Origin: Undibacterium sp. Jales W-56
GTDB lineage: Bacteria; Pseudomonadota; Gammaproteobacteria; Burkholderiales; Burkholderiaceae_D
Assembly (NCBI RefSeq): GCF_025548535.1
Contig: NZ_JAJLQW010000005.1
Coordinates: 186,001 to 250,000, forward strand
Direction: 5' to 3'
Length of the DNA stretch: 64,000 nucleotides
Below, piece by piece: positions 62,528-64,000 of the stretch (position 1 is its first letter; each line of letters starts with the position of its first letter). A model generated the notes under the pieces. It was given only the letters and a program-made list of their open reading frames with translations, made no database searches and had not been told where the DNA came from. The translations under genes were made by a program, and so were the position numbers.

Positions 62528-63814
62528 TCAAGCGGCGCGTGCTTCTGGCCGGTCTGATTTTTGCAACTGTTCCGCAACCGCCAGACCGGATTTCAAGCCA
62601 TCTTCATGGAAGCCATAACCAGTCCAGGCACCGGCAAACCAGATGCCGTTAATACCTTGTATCTGGTGCAGGCGACTTTGTGCATCCATCGCTTTTTGAT
62701 CAAATACCGGATGCGCATAATCGAAACTGGCCAGCACGCAGGATGCTGCGGGTGCCGAAATCGGATTCAAGCTGACGATGACTGGGGTGCTGAATGGCAG
62801 CGGCTGCAATTGATTGATGAGGTAATGGACGCAGACTTTTGCCTCATTGCCGCTTTCACTCTGGTAATTCCAGGCAGACCAGGCTTTCTTCTGTTCCGGC
62901 AAGAACGAAGCATCGGTGTGCAACACTGCTTTGTTGGGCTGGTAAGTGACTGCGGACAGGATGTTTCTCTCATCGGATGATGCATCGCTCAGCATGGCCA
63001 GACTCTGGTCGCTATGGGTCGCGAGTACGACATGATCAAATTCCTGTGCGCCATTTTGGGTGAGCAGTTGTACGGTATGTTTCGCTGTTCTGCGTACGGA
63101 TAGAACCGGCGTGTTCAAATATTTCTTCGGAATCCGCTCGAGAATTTTTTCTACGTAGTGGCGCGCTCCGCCTTTGACGGTTTGCCAGCGCGGACGGTCG
63201 TTCACTTGCAGCAATCCATGGTTATGACAAAACCTGACGAACGACGACAAGGGAAAACCCATCATGATGGCGGTTGGGCAAGACCAGATGCAGGCTGCCA
63301 TCGGTAGTAAATACCAGGTGCGGAATGCCTGTCCGTAGCGGTGTTTATCCAGGAAGTCGCCCAGCGACAACTGGAAATCGCTATCAACCACAGGCACTGT
63401 GTTGGCCAGCGCCGTGGTTTGCCGGTTAAATCGCAGGATATCGCGCAGCATTCCCAGAAAGCGCGGACTGAACAGATTGCGTCGTTGCGCAAACACCGTA
63501 TCCAGATTGGCGCCGGCCCATTCCAAGCTACGGTTTTTGATCGGCATCTTGACCGAAAATGACATGTCGGTCGCAGCGGTTTCTATTTCCAGTTCTTCAA
63601 ATAAGTTAACCAGATTCGGATAAGTTTTATGGTTGAAGACTAAAAAACCGGTGTCAACACCATAGGTCTGACCATCCAGAGTCACATCGACAGTGTGGGT
63701 ATGGCCGCCGAAATAGTCGTTTGCCTCGAACAGGCTGACGTCGTATTGCGCCTGTGACAGGCGGTATGCGCAGGAGAGACCGGAGATGCCGGAGCCGATG
63801 ACCGCAATTTTCAT
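62528..63814 (-). CDS. FAD-dependent oxidoreductase (amine oxidase/desaturase type)
   Basis: A 428-residue flavoprotein: N-terminal dinucleotide fold MKIAVIGSGISGLSCAY, YFGGHTHTV, and C-terminal GIWFAGAWTGYGFHEDGLKSG FAD motif. Candidate desaturase-like enzyme acting on methylated acyl chains in the following Cfa operon. First gene of that operon, with its own promoter region upstream. Confidence 0.92.
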   Translation of the reverse strand: MKIAVIGSGISGLSCAYRLSQAQYDVSLFEANDYFGGHTHTVDVTLDGQTYGVDTGFLVFNHKTYPNLVNLFEELEIETAATDMSFSVKMPIKNRSLEWAGANLDTVFAQRRNLFSPRFLGMLRDILRFNRQTTALANTVPVVDSDFQLSLGDFLDKHRYGQAFRTWYLLPMAACIWSCPTAIMMGFPLSSFVRFCHNHGLLQVNDRPRWQTVKGGARHYVEKILERIPKKYLNTPVLSVRRTAKHTVQLLTQNGAQEFDHVVLATHSDQSLAMLSDASSDERNILSAVTYQPNKAVLHTDASFLPEQKKAWSAWNYQSESGNEAKVCVHYLINQLQPLPFSTPVIVSLNPISAPAASCVLASFDYAHPVFDQKAMDAQSRLHQIQGINGIWFAGAWTGYGFHEDGLKSGLAVAEQLQKSDRPEARAA

Positions 63815-63970
63815 ATTATTTTGTGTGGGCAGGGTAACAATAAATTTCTGGCAATGAATCGATGTTCTTATGTCTTATTCGTTCGAAATCGCGTAATGGA
63901 TTCAACTATTGCGAAAATAATGCTCTCGGCAGTCAGATCTCTAAATTCAGGCGATCTCCCCGGCTTTGAT
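63815..63970 (-). promoter_or_regulatory. Promoter region of the lipid-modification operon
   Basis: Non-coding stretch between a terminator and the FAD gene. On the minus strand two TAAGA motifs occur close together (GAATAAGACATAAGA), preceded about 21 bases upstream by TGAATC. The element resembles an ECF sigma -10/-35 loosely, but spacing is off, so assignment is speculative. Confidence 0.35.
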
Positions 63971-63997
63971 GAAAAAAAGGGTGCGTTGCCCGCACCC
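63971..63997 (-). terminator. Terminator of a gene beyond the right edge
   Basis: On the minus strand GGGTGCG (63997-63991 complement) pairs with CGCACCC across a short loop and is followed by a T-run (A-run 63972-63978). It marks the end of an unseen minus-strand gene. Confidence 0.85.
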
Positions 63998-64000
63998 TGA

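Noticed and set aside
1-64000. CRISPR arrays, prophage, complete insertion sequences, rRNA and tRNA genes
   Set aside because: None found; repeats present are MITE-like, 82-bp or palindromic elements with irregular spacing.

Overview
The window reads as a chromosomal segment of a Burkholderiales betaproteobacterium, most likely Oxalobacteraceae (Herminiimonas/Undibacterium-like). This rests on gene content and order: gpmA-rhodanese-grxC-secB-gpsA, hslV-hslU, dksA / cobW-type GTPase / Fur-family regulator, xerC-DUF484-dapF, a fused indolepyruvate ferredoxin oxidoreductase, a PhaM-type granule protein, and a DksA lacking most zinc-finger cysteines. No rRNA, tRNA, CRISPR array, phage or complete insertion sequence was seen. 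The genus is inference; the genes are read from sequence.

Layout. 1-1.25 kb: 3' part of a GGDEF-EAL protein. 1.5-4.4 kb: bufferin-type RiPP cluster (precursor, DUF692/MNIO enzyme, DUF2063 partner) followed by an EamA permease. 4.7-9.2 kb: four exported or membrane proteins (DUF4331 protein, small lipoprotein, TPR protein, HupE/UreJ-like protein with an EF-hand). 9.7-14.8 kb: hypothetical, moeB-like, ctpA, envC, gpmA. 15-18.2 kb: rhodanese, grxC, secB, SH3 protein, gpsA. 18.2-22.3 kb: two small ORFs, hslU, hslV, STAS-domain protein. 22.8-28 kb: zinc-related neighbourhood (ZnuD-like receptor, DUF2946-like protein, dksA, CobW GTPase, Zur-like regulator). 28.3-31.6 kb: glutamine amidotransferase, xerC, DUF484, dapF. 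31.8-42.8 kb: unusual chemoreceptor, indolepyruvate ferredoxin oxidoreductase, POT transporter, transglutaminase-like TPR lipoprotein, DUF423, lipoprotein, DUF4399. 43-46.7 kb: Mla/MCE-type lipid transport operon. 46.8-57.2 kb: flavodoxin-fold reductase, kinase-Usp fusion, phosphoesterase, queC, flippase, solute-binding proteins, paired DUF3108 proteins. 57.2-58.1 kb: phaM. 58.1-63.8 kb: compact seven-gene lipid-modification operon (FAD oxidoreductase, DUF1365, Cfa-type methyltransferase, chalcone isomerase-like, DUF3833, SDR, NTF2-like).

Non-coding structure stands out. A ~208-bp MITE-like element with TAGGACTTACGC ends is present in four copies. Two of them sit exactly after TAA stop codons and are flanked by perfect 5-bp direct repeats. 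A second family of ~82-bp repeats beginning ATACTCCCC occurs at three places, possibly four. A third type is a single ~146-bp imperfect palindrome before the ZnuD-like gene. Strong terminators are visible after grxC, after the SH3 gene, after dksA and at the right edge of the window.

The best candidates for under-described biology are the bufferin cluster without a DoxX gene, the exported DUF4331/TPR/HupE module, the stop-codon-adjacent MITEs, the chemoreceptor with a C-terminal Cache-like domain, and an MCE gene whose best start is a non-canonical ATA.
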